Shown: positions 44,871-51,948 of the stretch, piece after piece
Position numbering within the stretch: the first letter of the stretch is position 1
How the letters are laid out: each line of letters begins with the position of its first letter
Source: Alphaproteobacteria bacterium HGW-Alphaproteobacteria-4
GTDB lineage: Bacteria > Pseudomonadota > Alphaproteobacteria > Rhodobacterales > Rhodobacteraceae
Reading direction: 5' to 3'
Assembly (NCBI GenBank): GCA_002842855.1
Contig: PHEE01000001.1
Span: 33,294-97,293, forward strand
Length of the DNA stretch: 64,000 bases
Notes under the pieces: generated by a model
Told to the model about the DNA's origin: nothing
Database searches by the model: none
Seen by the model: the letters and a program-made list of their open reading frames with translations, nothing else
Made by a program: the position numbers and the translations under genes

Positions 44871-45103
44871 TTGCTCGCCACCTCAGGCCCCTTCGTCATC
44901 AGATAGAAAAACCTCCGCCGCCCGGTGATGATGCGCGCGGTGCAGCTAATTTCGGCCCCATGCGCGCGCAGCTCGGCCACGCAAGCGTTCACCGCCATCA
45001 CCCGACCGCGCCGCACGATGTCGCGCGTCGTGTGGGCACGCCCGTCGCCGAGCACGGCCAGCACTCGCTGCAGGCGGGGCGAAGTCAGGGGCGCGGCATG
45101 CAT
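44867..45103 (-). CDS. Small winged-helix protein
   Basis: 78 residues from ATG 45,103 (MHAAPLTSPRLQRVLAVLGDGRAHTTRDIVRRGRVMAVNACVAELRAHGAEI). The pattern is a classic winged helix-turn-helix ending in a beta hairpin (SCTARIITGRRRFFYLM). It overlaps the ParB-like gene by 4 bp. It likely binds DNA. Confidence 0.65.
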   Translation of the reverse strand: MHAAPLTSPRLQRVLAVLGDGRAHTTRDIVRRGRVMAVNACVAELRAHGAEISCTARIITGRRRFFYLMTKGPEVASK

Positions 45104-45105
45104 GC

Positions 45106-45348
45106 TCAACCCCCATAGACCACGGAAAAATATTCGCTGACCGGCTCGAGCGCGCCGGTATCGGCCATCACGCCGAGCACCGCGACCAGCTCGTCGACCG
45201 CCTCGACATAGGCCTGCGTGGCGGCATCGCGCATGGGCGAGCCCTGGCGTGCCCTCATCAGGGGCATTAACCGGCGCGCCTCGGTCAGCAACTCGTTGGC
45301 GCGCTGCCATTGCGCAATCGGCCCGTTATGGTGCATCGCATCCCTCAT
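45106..45348 (-). CDS. Early-operon hypothetical protein
   Basis: 80 residues, helical, no recognised domain (QWQRANELLTEARRLMPLMRARQGSP). It overlaps its upstream neighbour by 4 bp and precedes the wHTH gene by 2 bp, so it is part of the early operon. Confidence 0.55.
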   Translation of the reverse strand: MRDAMHHNGPIAQWQRANELLTEARRLMPLMRARQGSPMRDAATQAYVEAVDELVAVLGVMADTGALEPVSEYFSVVYGG

Positions 45349-45599
45349 GTCCGGCCCTCGAAGCCCGCCAGAACCGCGGCGATCGTGTTGAAATGCTCGC
45401 CATCCTCGAGTGCCGCGAGCAGCTCGAGGATCTCGTCGACCAGCGCGTCATGGCTGGCCCAAAGATCGAAACTTTGGTCCTCGTCGTCGCTCGCATCGGC
45501 CGCTTTCGCCGCCAGGCGCGCCGCCGCAAGCTTGGCGCGCAGCAATTTGACGATCTCGTACCCGGACCGCGGCCCGGGTGCCGTGCCGCGGCCGATCAT
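45345..45599 (-). CDS. Early-operon hypothetical protein
   Basis: 84 residues from ATG 45,599, a helical acidic protein (YEIVKLLRAKLAAARLAAKAADASDDEDQSFDLW). It overlaps the small membrane protein gene upstream (ATGA) and the next gene downstream by 4 bp. The function is unknown. Confidence 0.55.
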   Translation of the reverse strand: MIGRGTAPGPRSGYEIVKLLRAKLAAARLAAKAADASDDEDQSFDLWASHDALVDEILELLAALEDGEHFNTIAAVLAGFEGRT

Positions 45600-45727
45600 T
45601 GCAGGATTCCCGCGATGAAAAAGCCGCTGTAGCCGATGATCATCAGGCACACTGCCCCGATCAGGTCGCCCAGCCAGTGGTTGTCCAGCCAGCGCGCGCC
45701 AGCGATCAGTTTGCGCATGAGCGTCAT
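45596..45727 (-). CDS. Small membrane protein of the early operon
   Basis: 43 residues with one membrane helix (GDLIGAVCLMIIGYSGFFIAG). Both ends overlap neighbouring genes by 4 bp, which strongly supports translation. Such small early membrane proteins of temperate phages can act in superinfection exclusion or lysis timing; nothing here decides which. Confidence 0.6.
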   Translation of the reverse strand: MTLMRKLIAGARWLDNHWLGDLIGAVCLMIIGYSGFFIAGILQ

Positions 45728-46020
45728 GTCCTACCCCCTGCTTTCGCCGTATGGCGCGACCGCGCGGGCATGTGCTCGACCGGCGTTCCGGTCCGGCAAC
45801 CTGCGCAAAGCCGGTTCTGGATGCCTGCCGAAAGAAACTCGCGCCCGCAGCACATGCAGGCCCGCCGCATCCGCCGCTCGGTGGTCTCGGCCAGGTCCTG
45901 CAATTCGCCCAACCGCACCGCGGCAAGGTTGCGGTCGCCATAGACCCCGGTCAGCGCGCGCCCGTTCGGCCCTGCAACAATCCAGCCGCGCCCCTGGCGC
46001 TGAAGGCAGAAGCCCGACAT
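45724..46020 (-). CDS. Zinc-ribbon-like early protein
   Basis: 98 residues from ATG 46,020. It contains CMCCGREFLSAGIQNRLCAGC, two CxxC pairs that would form a zinc ribbon. The N-terminus (MSGFCLQRQGRGWIVAGPNG) is beta-like. It overlaps the next gene by 4 bp. It may be a nucleic-acid binder. Confidence 0.6.
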   Translation of the reverse strand: MSGFCLQRQGRGWIVAGPNGRALTGVYGDRNLAAVRLGELQDLAETTERRMRRACMCCGREFLSAGIQNRLCAGCRTGTPVEHMPARSRHTAKAGGRT

Positions 46021-46262
46021 CACGCGGCCTCCCTTGGTTTGTTGGGCCGCGGGATCGAACGTGGCCATTCAAGATCGGACGGCCAACGTTCCGAAATCGC
46101 CCGCATCGCATGGTTGAAAGTGTCCACCCTGCACCCCTCGCCCTTACGAAGGCGATGAAACAGCCGCGCATGAACGCCGCACCATTTGGCGATCGTGAAC
46201 TCAGAGCGGCCCGTATGGGCAGCAAGGGTGGCGGCAAGTTTGGCGAGGTGTTCGTAATCCAT
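46020..46262 (-). CDS. First early-operon gene, HTH regulator (Ner/Cro-like position)
   Basis: 80 residues. A DNA-binding-like segment is present (GRSEFTIAKWCGVHARLFHRLRKGEGC). It is the first gene of the lytic operon, divergent from the repressor, the place of ner/cro in Mu-like phages. The promoter -10 box ends only 6 bp before the ATG, so its transcript may be leaderless. It probably shuts off the repressor or early promoter. Confidence 0.65.
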   Translation of the reverse strand: MDYEHLAKLAATLAAHTGRSEFTIAKWCGVHARLFHRLRKGEGCRVDTFNHAMRAISERWPSDLEWPRSIPRPNKPREAA

Positions 46263-46268
46263 GCTACC

Positions 46269-46296
46269 ATTATGGAAATTTTACACTATCAGTCAA
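46269..46296 (-). promoter_or_regulatory. Early lytic promoter
   Basis: TTGACT (46,296-46,291), a 16-bp spacer, then CATAAT (46,274-46,269) on the minus strand is the best sigma-70 match in the switch region. The start codon of the first early gene begins at 46,262, 6 bp after the -10 box. Confidence 0.6.
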
Positions 46297-46336
46297 TGGC
46301 AATATTACACTTTATAGAAACGGTGTATTTCCATAA
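46270..46336. promoter_or_regulatory. Lysogeny operator region with 10-bp inverted repeat
   Basis: ttatggaaat (46,270-46,279) and its exact inverse atttccataa (46,327-46,336) flank the repressor/early intergenic region; the left arm overlaps the early -10 box. TTACAC also occurs twice (46,281 and 46,305). A possible repressor promoter is TTTACA (46,280-46,285), 17 bp, TATTAC (46,303-46,308). The gap is markedly AT-rich compared with its surroundings. Repressor binding here would silence the early operon. Confidence 0.55.
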
Positions 46337-46379
46337 CGGCTCACTTGTGCGGCGGACGTGTTTGGTGCATTTTTCCACC

Positions 46380-47081
46380 ATGTTCAGCGCGGACTACATC
46401 TACGAGCTTGTGGAAAAGCGTCGGAAGGAGCTCGGCTTGAGTCAGGCCGAGGTCTGCCTGCGCGCCTTCGGAAAGGCGGACAACACAGCGATCCAAAGCC
46501 TACGCAAGGGTTCTTCTCCCGGAATAGACCGAGTTTTTGCGCTTGCCGAAGCGCTGAATCTTGAGTTTTATCTCGGGGAACACCGGGATCTGGGCCCGGT
46601 CGAACAAGTAACGCTCGACCATACAGCTTATGCTCGGGTAGCGCTTCACGAAGCAGAGCTTGCGGCCGGGCCAGGCGCCTTGAATGGCAACGAGGAAATT
46701 ATCGAGTACCTCGTCTTTCGGCGCGACTGGCTTCGCAAGATCGGTGTTTCCCCGGCAAACGCTCGGCTGGCACGCGTGCGCGGCGAAAGCATGCAGCCCA
46801 CCTTGGCACCCGGCGACATGGTACTAATTGACACCGCTCAATCCACAGTGCCTATCCGCCCCCGCCAGGCCGCCAAGCCACTTCGCGCTGATTTATATGC
46901 CGTGCATGAGGACAGTGGGGCGCGGATCAAACGTGTCGAGCATTCCACTTCAGGAGAGCTCTGGCTCCACTCCGACAACACTGCTCTGCGGCTGCCGCCC
47001 GAGCGACGCACGGGCATCGATGCCGAGCAGCTTGGTATTATCGGTAAAGTCGTCTGGTGGGGGCACACAGTCGAAAGGTAG
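46380..47081 (+). CDS. Phage repressor, HTH plus S24 (LexA-like) peptidase
   Basis: 233 residues. An N-terminal HTH (KRRKELGLSQAEVCLRAFGKADNTAIQSLRKG) binds operators, and a C-terminal S24 domain contains the Ser/Lys pair S137 (GESMQP) and K184 (ARIKRVE). A possible Ala-Gly cleavage site is at A96-G97. RecA-stimulated self-cleavage would therefore induce the prophage on DNA damage. The ATG at 46,380 begins the conserved part; the open frame upstream runs through the operator and oppositely oriented genes. Confidence 0.9.
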   Translation: MFSADYIYELVEKRRKELGLSQAEVCLRAFGKADNTAIQSLRKGSSPGIDRVFALAEALNLEFYLGEHRDLGPVEQVTLDHTAYARVALHEAELAAGPGALNGNEEIIEYLVFRRDWLRKIGVSPANARLARVRGESMQPTLAPGDMVLIDTAQSTVPIRPRQAAKPLRADLYAVHEDSGARIKRVEHSTSGELWLHSDNTALRLPPERRTGIDAEQLGIIGKVVWWGHTVER

Positions 47082-47111
47082 TTCTGATCCAACATTCAGA
47101 AAGGACGGTTG

Positions 47112-47633
47112 ATGGCCACTTGCTCAAAATGCGGCGCCAAGATTTCGATGTTTGACCTCGACGATGGCATGTGCGGCACCTGCGCGGAGGAAGCGCGCTC
47201 GGTCCATATGGCGGAACTCGCTATGTCAGAGGCGCAGCGCGCAGCGCAAGAGACCGAGCAAGCACGAATTGCGGCTGAACGCGCCAAGAAACGTGATTCG
47301 ATTGTTCTGACCACCGAAACGGCGCCCAACCTCGATATCGCTGAACGCCTCGCAATCATTTCTGCGGAATGCGTTTTCGGCATGAATGTCTTCAAGGACA
47401 TTGGAGCCAGCTTCCGTGACTTCTTTGGAGGTCGAAACAAGGCCTTCCAAGACGCACTTCGAGAAGCACGAGAAACCGTACTTTCCGAGCTGCGGAACGA
47501 GGCGTTGGATTTGGGCGCTGACGCGGTTGTCGCTGTCGATCTCGACTACAGCGAGGTTTCCGGTGGTGGGAAAAGTATGATGTTCCTTGTCGCGTCAGGC
47601 ACCGCAGTCAAAATGAAACCAAGTTCGCTTTAA
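47112..47633 (+). CDS. YbjQ/UPF0145-like protein with N-terminal zinc ribbon
   Basis: 173 residues. A CxxC-x16-CxxC ribbon (CSKCGAK...CGTC) is followed by a charged linker and a YbjQ-like domain ([62 protein letters not shown]). These domains form oligomeric beta-alpha proteins of unknown function. It lies 30 bp behind the repressor and may be expressed in the lysogen. Confidence 0.75.
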   Translation: MATCSKCGAKISMFDLDDGMCGTCAEEARSVHMAELAMSEAQRAAQETEQARIAAERAKKRDSIVLTTETAPNLDIAERLAIISAECVFGMNVFKDIGASFRDFFGGRNKAFQDALREARETVLSELRNEALDLGADAVVAVDLDYSEVSGGGKSMMFLVASGTAVKMKPSSL

Positions 47634-47749
47634 CTCTTCCCGGATGCGCAGGGTGTTTTTGCGCTCGGGGTTTGTTCATGCTATGTTTTCTCGCGAAGCA
47701 CCCCGTCAGAGGGTGTTCAACGCACCTTTGAACAGGCATTTTTGACCCG

Positions 47750-48556
47750 ATGAACACGCCCCACACCCCCGTCGATCCCGTCGCCCCGGTCGCTCCCTGG
47801 CTTGGCGGCAAACGCAACCTGGCACGGCGCATTTGCGCGCGCCTCGATGCCACGCCTTGCACCACTTATGCCGAGCCCTTCGTGGGCATGGGCGGCATTT
47901 TCCTGCGCCGCCAGGCGCGGCCCCGCGCCGAGGTGATCAACGATCGCGGCCGTGATGTGGCCAACCTCTTTCGCATTCTGCAGCGCCACTATCCGCAGTT
48001 CCTCGAAACGCTGCGCTTTCAGCTGACCACCCGCACCGAGTTCAACCGCTTGGTCGACACCAACCCGGAAACCCTGACCGACCTCGAGCGCGCCGCCCGT
48101 TTCCTTTATCTGCAGCGCACCGCCTTCGGCGGTAAGGTCTCGGGCCGCAACTTCGGCGTGTCGAAAGACCGCCCCGGCCGCTTCAACCTGACCACGCTCG
48201 AACCGATGCTTGAAGACCTGCACACCCGCCTCGCAGGCGTGGTGATCGAGTGCCTGGACTGGTCCGATTTCATCACCCGCTACGACGGCCCCGGCACCTT
48301 CTTCTACCTCGACCCGCCCTATTGGGGCTGCGAGGATGATTACGGCAAGGCGATGTTCACCCGCGCCGACTTCGCCCGCATGGCCGACCAGCTGGCGGGC
48401 ATCAAGGGCCGGTTCCTGCTCTCGATCAACGACGTCCCCGAGATCCGCGCACTCTTCTGCCAGTTCGAGATCGAAGAGGTCAAGGTCAGCTACACGATCG
48501 GCGACACAGCCGACCGATCGCCGACGCGGTCGGAACTGCTAATACGGATGCCTTAA
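47750..48556 (+). CDS. Orphan DNA adenine methylase (D12 class)
   Basis: 268 residues. The AdoMet site PWLGGKRNLA, the FVGMGGIFLRR segment and the catalytic DPPY (FFYLDPPYWGCED) identify an N6-adenine methyltransferase of the Dam/MT-D12 group. No restriction gene is adjacent. In a Mu-like phage it could protect phage DNA against host restriction or control its own promoters. It has its own upstream gap (47,634-47,749) and is convergent with the KAP gene. Confidence 0.9.
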   Translation: MNTPHTPVDPVAPVAPWLGGKRNLARRICARLDATPCTTYAEPFVGMGGIFLRRQARPRAEVINDRGRDVANLFRILQRHYPQFLETLRFQLTTRTEFNRLVDTNPETLTDLERAARFLYLQRTAFGGKVSGRNFGVSKDRPGRFNLTTLEPMLEDLHTRLAGVVIECLDWSDFITRYDGPGTFFYLDPPYWGCEDDYGKAMFTRADFARMADQLAGIKGRFLLSINDVPEIRALFCQFEIEEVKVSYTIGDTADRSPTRSELLIRMP

Positions 48557-48567
48557 CGTGGGAAAAG

Positions 48568-49899
48568 TCAACCTTCGACCCCAGCAAGCTTCGGCGGGAG
48601 AGAAAATGCCGCAAATGCAGCGGCGAGACGTCCGCGAAGATAGCTGCCAAATCCATTGTCATCCACCTCCATCCTGTAGATATGTGTAAGAGACTGGCGA
48701 TCATCGGCGCTCGCCATTCCGCCCAGAACCTCAAGGCAAATGCTTTGCAGCGTCAACGATTTTTGCGACCGCTTCGCCGAGTCATACGGCCTCTGTTCGG
48801 TGCAAAGTTTACCGATCGTTTCTTGATCTGCGGTCCCTGCGAGAAAGGCTTCGAACAGGCTGCGATCTGATGCCTCGAGGATTGCCGCAAACACCGCGAG
48901 CATCTGTTCAGGCCAGGGAGCCTTATCCAAATCGCCAGGAAACAGGGCGATCCGGTCCAATACGCGCTCAATCGCGCGCAGGTTAAGTCGCGCCGCGATC
49001 TTCGGCATTGCCGCGATTTGAGAGAGTTCGTCGATCAGCCGTAAGCGTGTAGCAAGCGGGTGCCCTTCAGCGCGCAGACGCTCGATCAGCAAATTAAGAT
49101 ACTTGACCGGCGAGGGCGCATCCTTTGGCTCTGGCAAGGTCATTGTCAGGTTAACGAACTTCTGCAAGTAGAGACCTGCATTGATCTCGGACCCGTATCG
49201 CGCAGAGACGGAACTTCGAAGCGCCGTGAAGTTTGCGCCCAAAACGAAATGGACCTTCGGAACATCAAAGAAATGCTTGATTACCTCAAGCGTCGCGAGC
49301 GCGTAGTCCGGGCGACAACGGTCGAGTTCGTCGACGATGAACACCAGGGGAGTTTCGCAAGCAAGGTCAGCGAGGCCCTTTCGGAAATGACCCATTGCCT
49401 CAATGCGCGATTTCTCCGATTGCCAGAGACTACCTACAAGAGGCTCAAGTTCGGCCATGACTGCGTTCGCCGCACCCGCGGCCGCCTCGCTGACGGCAAG
49501 CGTGGCAATGGCAGTCCCGATCCTCACGGCAGGAATTGCGATGCGCTTCGCTGCATTCGTTACGGTTTTCATTGCCTTTGCCGCAGTACCCCTTTGGCCC
49601 GAAACTTCCGTTTCAAGCCTTTGAGTCAGGCTTGCCAGTGGTGCGTCGAGAAAATCGTGGGCAAACGCATCAAAATAGATTAGGCGCGCCGCGCCGCCCT
49701 TCTTGCGGTGCTCGCCGGGCCAAAGTTTGAGAAACCACGACTTTCCGGTTCCCCATCCGCCGTCGAGCGCGATCACCAGCGGATCTTCGACTCGATCGAC
49801 CAACTCCGTTAACCGGTGCGCGCTTTCTTTGCGCTCGAGTAGATCGAACCCGTCGAACGCATCCGTGCCGATTTTGATTTGCCTTGGCCTGACAAGCAT
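48568..49899 (-). CDS. KAP-family P-loop NTPase
   Basis: 443 residues from ATG 49,899, preceded by GGAGG. Walker A GGWGTGKS is at 47-54 and Walker B VFIVDELDRCRP at 186-197, with a hydrophobic insert around 119-150 (AVRIGTAIATLAVSEAAAGAANAVM), all hallmarks of KAP NTPases. KAP proteins are membrane-associated and include phage-exclusion proteins such as F-plasmid PifA, and QatA. It is 28 bp downstream of a HEPN-like gene in the same operon. Superinfection exclusion is the likely role, by inference. Confidence 0.85.
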   Translation of the reverse strand: MLVRPRQIKIGTDAFDGFDLLERKESAHRLTELVDRVEDPLVIALDGGWGTGKSWFLKLWPGEHRKKGGAARLIYFDAFAHDFLDAPLASLTQRLETEVSGQRGTAAKAMKTVTNAAKRIAIPAVRIGTAIATLAVSEAAAGAANAVMAELEPLVGSLWQSEKSRIEAMGHFRKGLADLACETPLVFIVDELDRCRPDYALATLEVIKHFFDVPKVHFVLGANFTALRSSVSARYGSEINAGLYLQKFVNLTMTLPEPKDAPSPVKYLNLLIERLRAEGHPLATRLRLIDELSQIAAMPKIAARLNLRAIERVLDRIALFPGDLDKAPWPEQMLAVFAAILEASDRSLFEAFLAGTADQETIGKLCTEQRPYDSAKRSQKSLTLQSICLEVLGGMASADDRQSLTHIYRMEVDDNGFGSYLRGRLAAAFAAFSLPPKLAGVEG

Positions 49900-49927
49900 T
49901 TCGCCTCCTTCAGGATTGCCGTCACTC

Positions 49928-50386
49928 TCAGACCATATCCTCAAGACTTGGCGCATTGCAAAGATCCAAGCATTGGCGACACAAGTCACTCAGAGGTCCG
50001 TAGACTGGTACACGGCCTAGCTTCGATTGTTCACCGTAACGCAGCCCTCCCGACCCGAGCAAATCTGAGATTATTGCAAGCACGCGCTCGTCGACTTTTG
50101 GCAGCGCGCCACCCGCCATGTCCTGGCTCTTCCGCCAGCACCCCACCAGGTCGTGGCCCAAACTTCTTACTTCGCTTTCGGGGACCCCAACTTGAAGCAA
50201 GAAGGACTTGAGAGACAACTCGATGCTGTGAGCACACAGCGTCATAACCGGGGGAGGCGCAGCAATCTCGAAGCCGGGTAACAGTCCAACCTTTTCGTCG
50301 GCGATATCGGCACACATGAAGTTCAGGCGCGCGAGATAAGCGTAGTGTTGCGCTCGGTCACGGCCGTACTGGTTTTGGTCATTCAT
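49928..50386 (-). CDS. HEPN-like protein upstream of KAP NTPase
   Basis: 152 residues from ATG 50,386. The helical segment LCAHSIELSLKSFLLQVGVPESEVRSLGHDLVGCWR resembles HEPN domains (AxELxLKxxLLxxG...GHDL). The canonical Rx4-6H RNase motif is not clearly present (only RSLGH), so it may be non-nucleolytic or a sensor/antitoxin-like partner. Upstream in-frame sequence to 50,707 lacks coding character. Together with the KAP gene it forms a two-gene unit at the phage left end. Confidence 0.6.
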   Translation of the reverse strand: MNDQNQYGRDRAQHYAYLARLNFMCADIADEKVGLLPGFEIAAPPPVMTLCAHSIELSLKSFLLQVGVPESEVRSLGHDLVGCWRKSQDMAGGALPKVDERVLAIISDLLGSGGLRYGEQSKLGRVPVYGPLSDLCRQCLDLCNAPSLEDMV

Positions 50387-50992
50387 CCACATACCTGCTT
50401 TCTGGCTATTTCGATCGTATGACAGCGGGAGCAGGCATGGGAAGCGCCTTTGCGACCGCGAATTCTGGATGGTACATGCCAACCCAGCTGGCCTTTGAGA
50501 CGTCCCGGCCTTGTCGGCCCTCCAAGCCATGAGCACGGCAGGTTGTTTGCCATTGGCGGGCAGCCAACTTGATCCGACCTCTTGCGCCGACTCGAGCCGA
50601 GAAAGCCGAAAACCCGTTGCATGTTCGCCAGCGACCGGCCGAGCCGTCGAACCGTCTAAGTGGTGGACAACACGCTCTATTTCCGAACATGCAAATGCGA
50701 TGGCCAAGATGCAACGCGATTTGCATGTTCCAGGCGTCTTCTGCTATCTTCTCAACGCCTTGTTGGCTCTTCGGCGGTGCATTTAATGCCGTCTATTCGG
50801 GGTGTTAAACGCTGGCACCCTCCACACCGCCTTTTCGGTGGGCAACTGTCGTCGCAAGCCGTTTCCCACCTATTCTGAGGTTTCTGCCTGTCACCGCCAC
50901 CCGGCAAGCCTCGACACTTCTCTGCCAGTCATGCCTTTGTTCTCGCGGCCTTTTTCACCTGTTCCCACCTATCCCCACCTACTCCCGATTAA
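50387..50992. other. Phage left-end non-coding region
   Basis: About 600 bp with no supportable gene. It contains a possible internal transposase site on the minus strand (50,875-50,894, GTGACAGGCAGAAACCTCAG in that orientation) and a 10-bp-phased direct repeat at 50,956-50,985. Mu-like left ends carry the L1-L3 transposase sites in this position. Confidence 0.5.
50956..50985. repeat. Tandem 10-bp repeat near phage left end
   Basis: CACCTGTTCC, CACCTATCCC and CACCTACTCC follow each other in 10-bp phase, about one helical turn, and a further CCCACCTA occurs at 50,865-50,872. This spacing suggests a protein-binding array close to the transposase sites. Confidence 0.5.
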
Positions 50993-51017
50993 CTGCAGGA
51001 ATTGGTGTCAACGCACA
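50993..51017 (-). repeat. Prophage terminal inverted repeat at the repressor-side end
   Basis: On the minus strand it starts TGTGCGTTGACACCAATTCC and ends CTGCAG. 18/25 positions match the opposite end, including the final CTGCAG. The core 50,993-51,011 nearly equals the R2-like site at the other end. Confidence 0.8.
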
Positions 51018-51023
51018 GCCGAT
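51018..51023. repeat. Target-site duplication, right copy (gccgat)
   Basis: Identical to 11,114-11,119 and directly follows the CA terminus of the prophage. Confidence 0.8.
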
Positions 51024-51082
51024 TGTAGCGTGACAGCACTATCGGAAGGGATTGACAGCGGGCGGTGCAGCAGCGCGGTTTT
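51024..51082 (+). mobile_element. Solo end of a related Mu-like phage
   Basis: From 51,018 on, 54 of 65 bases match 11,114-11,178 in direct orientation, including the TG terminus, TGTAGCGTGACAGCA and the second site region ending gcagcagcgcggttttt. It lies outside the prophage boundary, so it looks like a diverged leftover of another prophage that used the same target. No phage gene follows before the host gene stop at 51,121. Confidence 0.65.
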
Positions 51083-51120
51083 TTGGAAAAGGAAGGATTT
51101 GGGGGGGCTAGTGACCGCGC

Positions 51121-51948
51121 TTACCAAACGATCACCTCTGGCGGGGTCTCTAACATCACTTCCACCGGAATGCCGCCGAGTTTGCCAGCGGCCTGCGAGA
51201 AGGTTGAGGCAAAGCTGCCAAGCACAAGGCGCGTTGCGGCCAGCGCGTAGAGATCGACCACCGCCCCCTCGATGCCTTCGCGCGCGTTGCGGGCAAGGCT
51301 TTGCGGCGCAGCGTGGCGGATGCGACCGGGAAAGGCCGCTTCGAGGCGCGCCAACTCGTCAGGGGCGTCGGTGGCCACGAAGAAGGACGTTGCCGGGTCT
51401 TCCTCGACCAACTGACGCATCCGCGCCAAAAACAGCCCGGTCGGGCTGTGGGCGATCGAAGGCTTGTGATCGGTGCGGCGAATATGCACGCCAACGGTGT
51501 TTGAAAAACCATCGGTCAGCACGGCAACGCGCTCGGCCAGATGCGGGGCGGGGCGAAACGTGTAGAACGCCCCATCACCGGGGTAGAACATGCTCCAGCA
51601 CCGGATCGACACATGTCGGTGGCGACCGAGGCTGCGGAAATCAAAGCCCTCGGCGATCATCGCCTCGATCTGGGACGGCTGCAGCGCGCCAAGAATCGGT
51701 GGCCAATGCGTGGCGCGCATCCAGGTTTCAGCAAGTCGCTTGCGTATGCTGCGATGCAGGCGGTCGGAACTGAAGACGCGCTCGACTTCGGGCGGAACTT
51801 CGATCACCTCCTCAAGCCGGCAGCCGAATTCGGGGCCAAAGCGCCAGAACACGCGCAGTCGCTGACCCAGTTCGGCGCTCAGGCGGATTGCGCTGTGCAA
51901 CGCATAAAGGCGGTTGCAGAGCCCGCCTGCGGGCATGATTGTGAACAT
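51121..51948 (-). CDS. Glycosyltransferase, GT11/alpha-fucosyltransferase-like
   Basis: 275 residues from ATG 51,948. The N-terminal MFTIMPAGGLCNRLYALHSAIRLSAEL matches the donor-site GGLxNxL motif, and VGVHIRRTDHK is the HxRRTD motif of alpha-1,2/1,6-fucosyltransferase-fold enzymes. The late DLYALAATRLVLGSFASTFS segment fits too. It probably adds a sugar to a surface polysaccharide. Its stop lies just outside the prophage junction. Confidence 0.75.
   Translation of the reverse strand: MFTIMPAGGLCNRLYALHSAIRLSAELGQRLRVFWRFGPEFGCRLEEVIEVPPEVERVFSSDRLHRSIRKRLAETWMRATHWPPILGALQPSQIEAMIAEGFDFRSLGRHRHVSIRCWSMFYPGDGAFYTFRPAPHLAERVAVLTDGFSNTVGVHIRRTDHKPSIAHSPTGLFLARMRQLVEEDPATSFFVATDAPDELARLEAAFPGRIRHAAPQSLARNAREGIEGAVVDLYALAATRLVLGSFASTFSQAAGKLGGIPVEVMLETPPEVIVW

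Larger units (their letters stand above)
11120..51017 (-). mobile_element. Mu-like transposable prophage, 39,898 bp, inserted in reverse
   Basis: Bounded by TG at 11,120 and CA at 51,017, with a 25-bp imperfect terminal inverted repeat and a 6-bp target duplication. Nearly all structural genes run on the minus strand in canonical Mu order (repressor, early regulator, ParB-like, MuA, MuB, gp16/GemA, Mor, lysis, gp25-30, gpG, protease, gpT, tail). The tail module is of the siphovirus kind with a tape measure and a G/GT frameshift, so it is of the B3/D3112/RcapMu type rather than Mu itself. All core genes look intact, so it may be inducible; that is untested. Confidence 0.92.

Noticed and set aside
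45636..46379. Extended N-terminus of the S24 repressor
   Set aside because: The open frame runs across the operator and over well-supported overlapping early genes on the other strand; the HTH domain begins at 46,380.
50387..50707. N-terminal extension of the HEPN-like protein
   Set aside because: About 107 extra residues have no coding character, while an SD-like AGCAGG precedes the internal ATG at 50,386.
50511..50878. Short plus-strand open frames in the phage left end
   Set aside because: Unrelated to any family, overlapping each other in different frames, without ribosome binding sites.
11114..51038. The 21-bp perfect direct repeat at both prophage junctions as attL/attR of a site-specific integrase
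   Set aside because: No integrase or excisionase gene is present, a MuA transposase is, and a terminal inverted repeat plus 6-bp duplication explains the ends. The direct repeat consists of the target duplication plus a homologous phage end.
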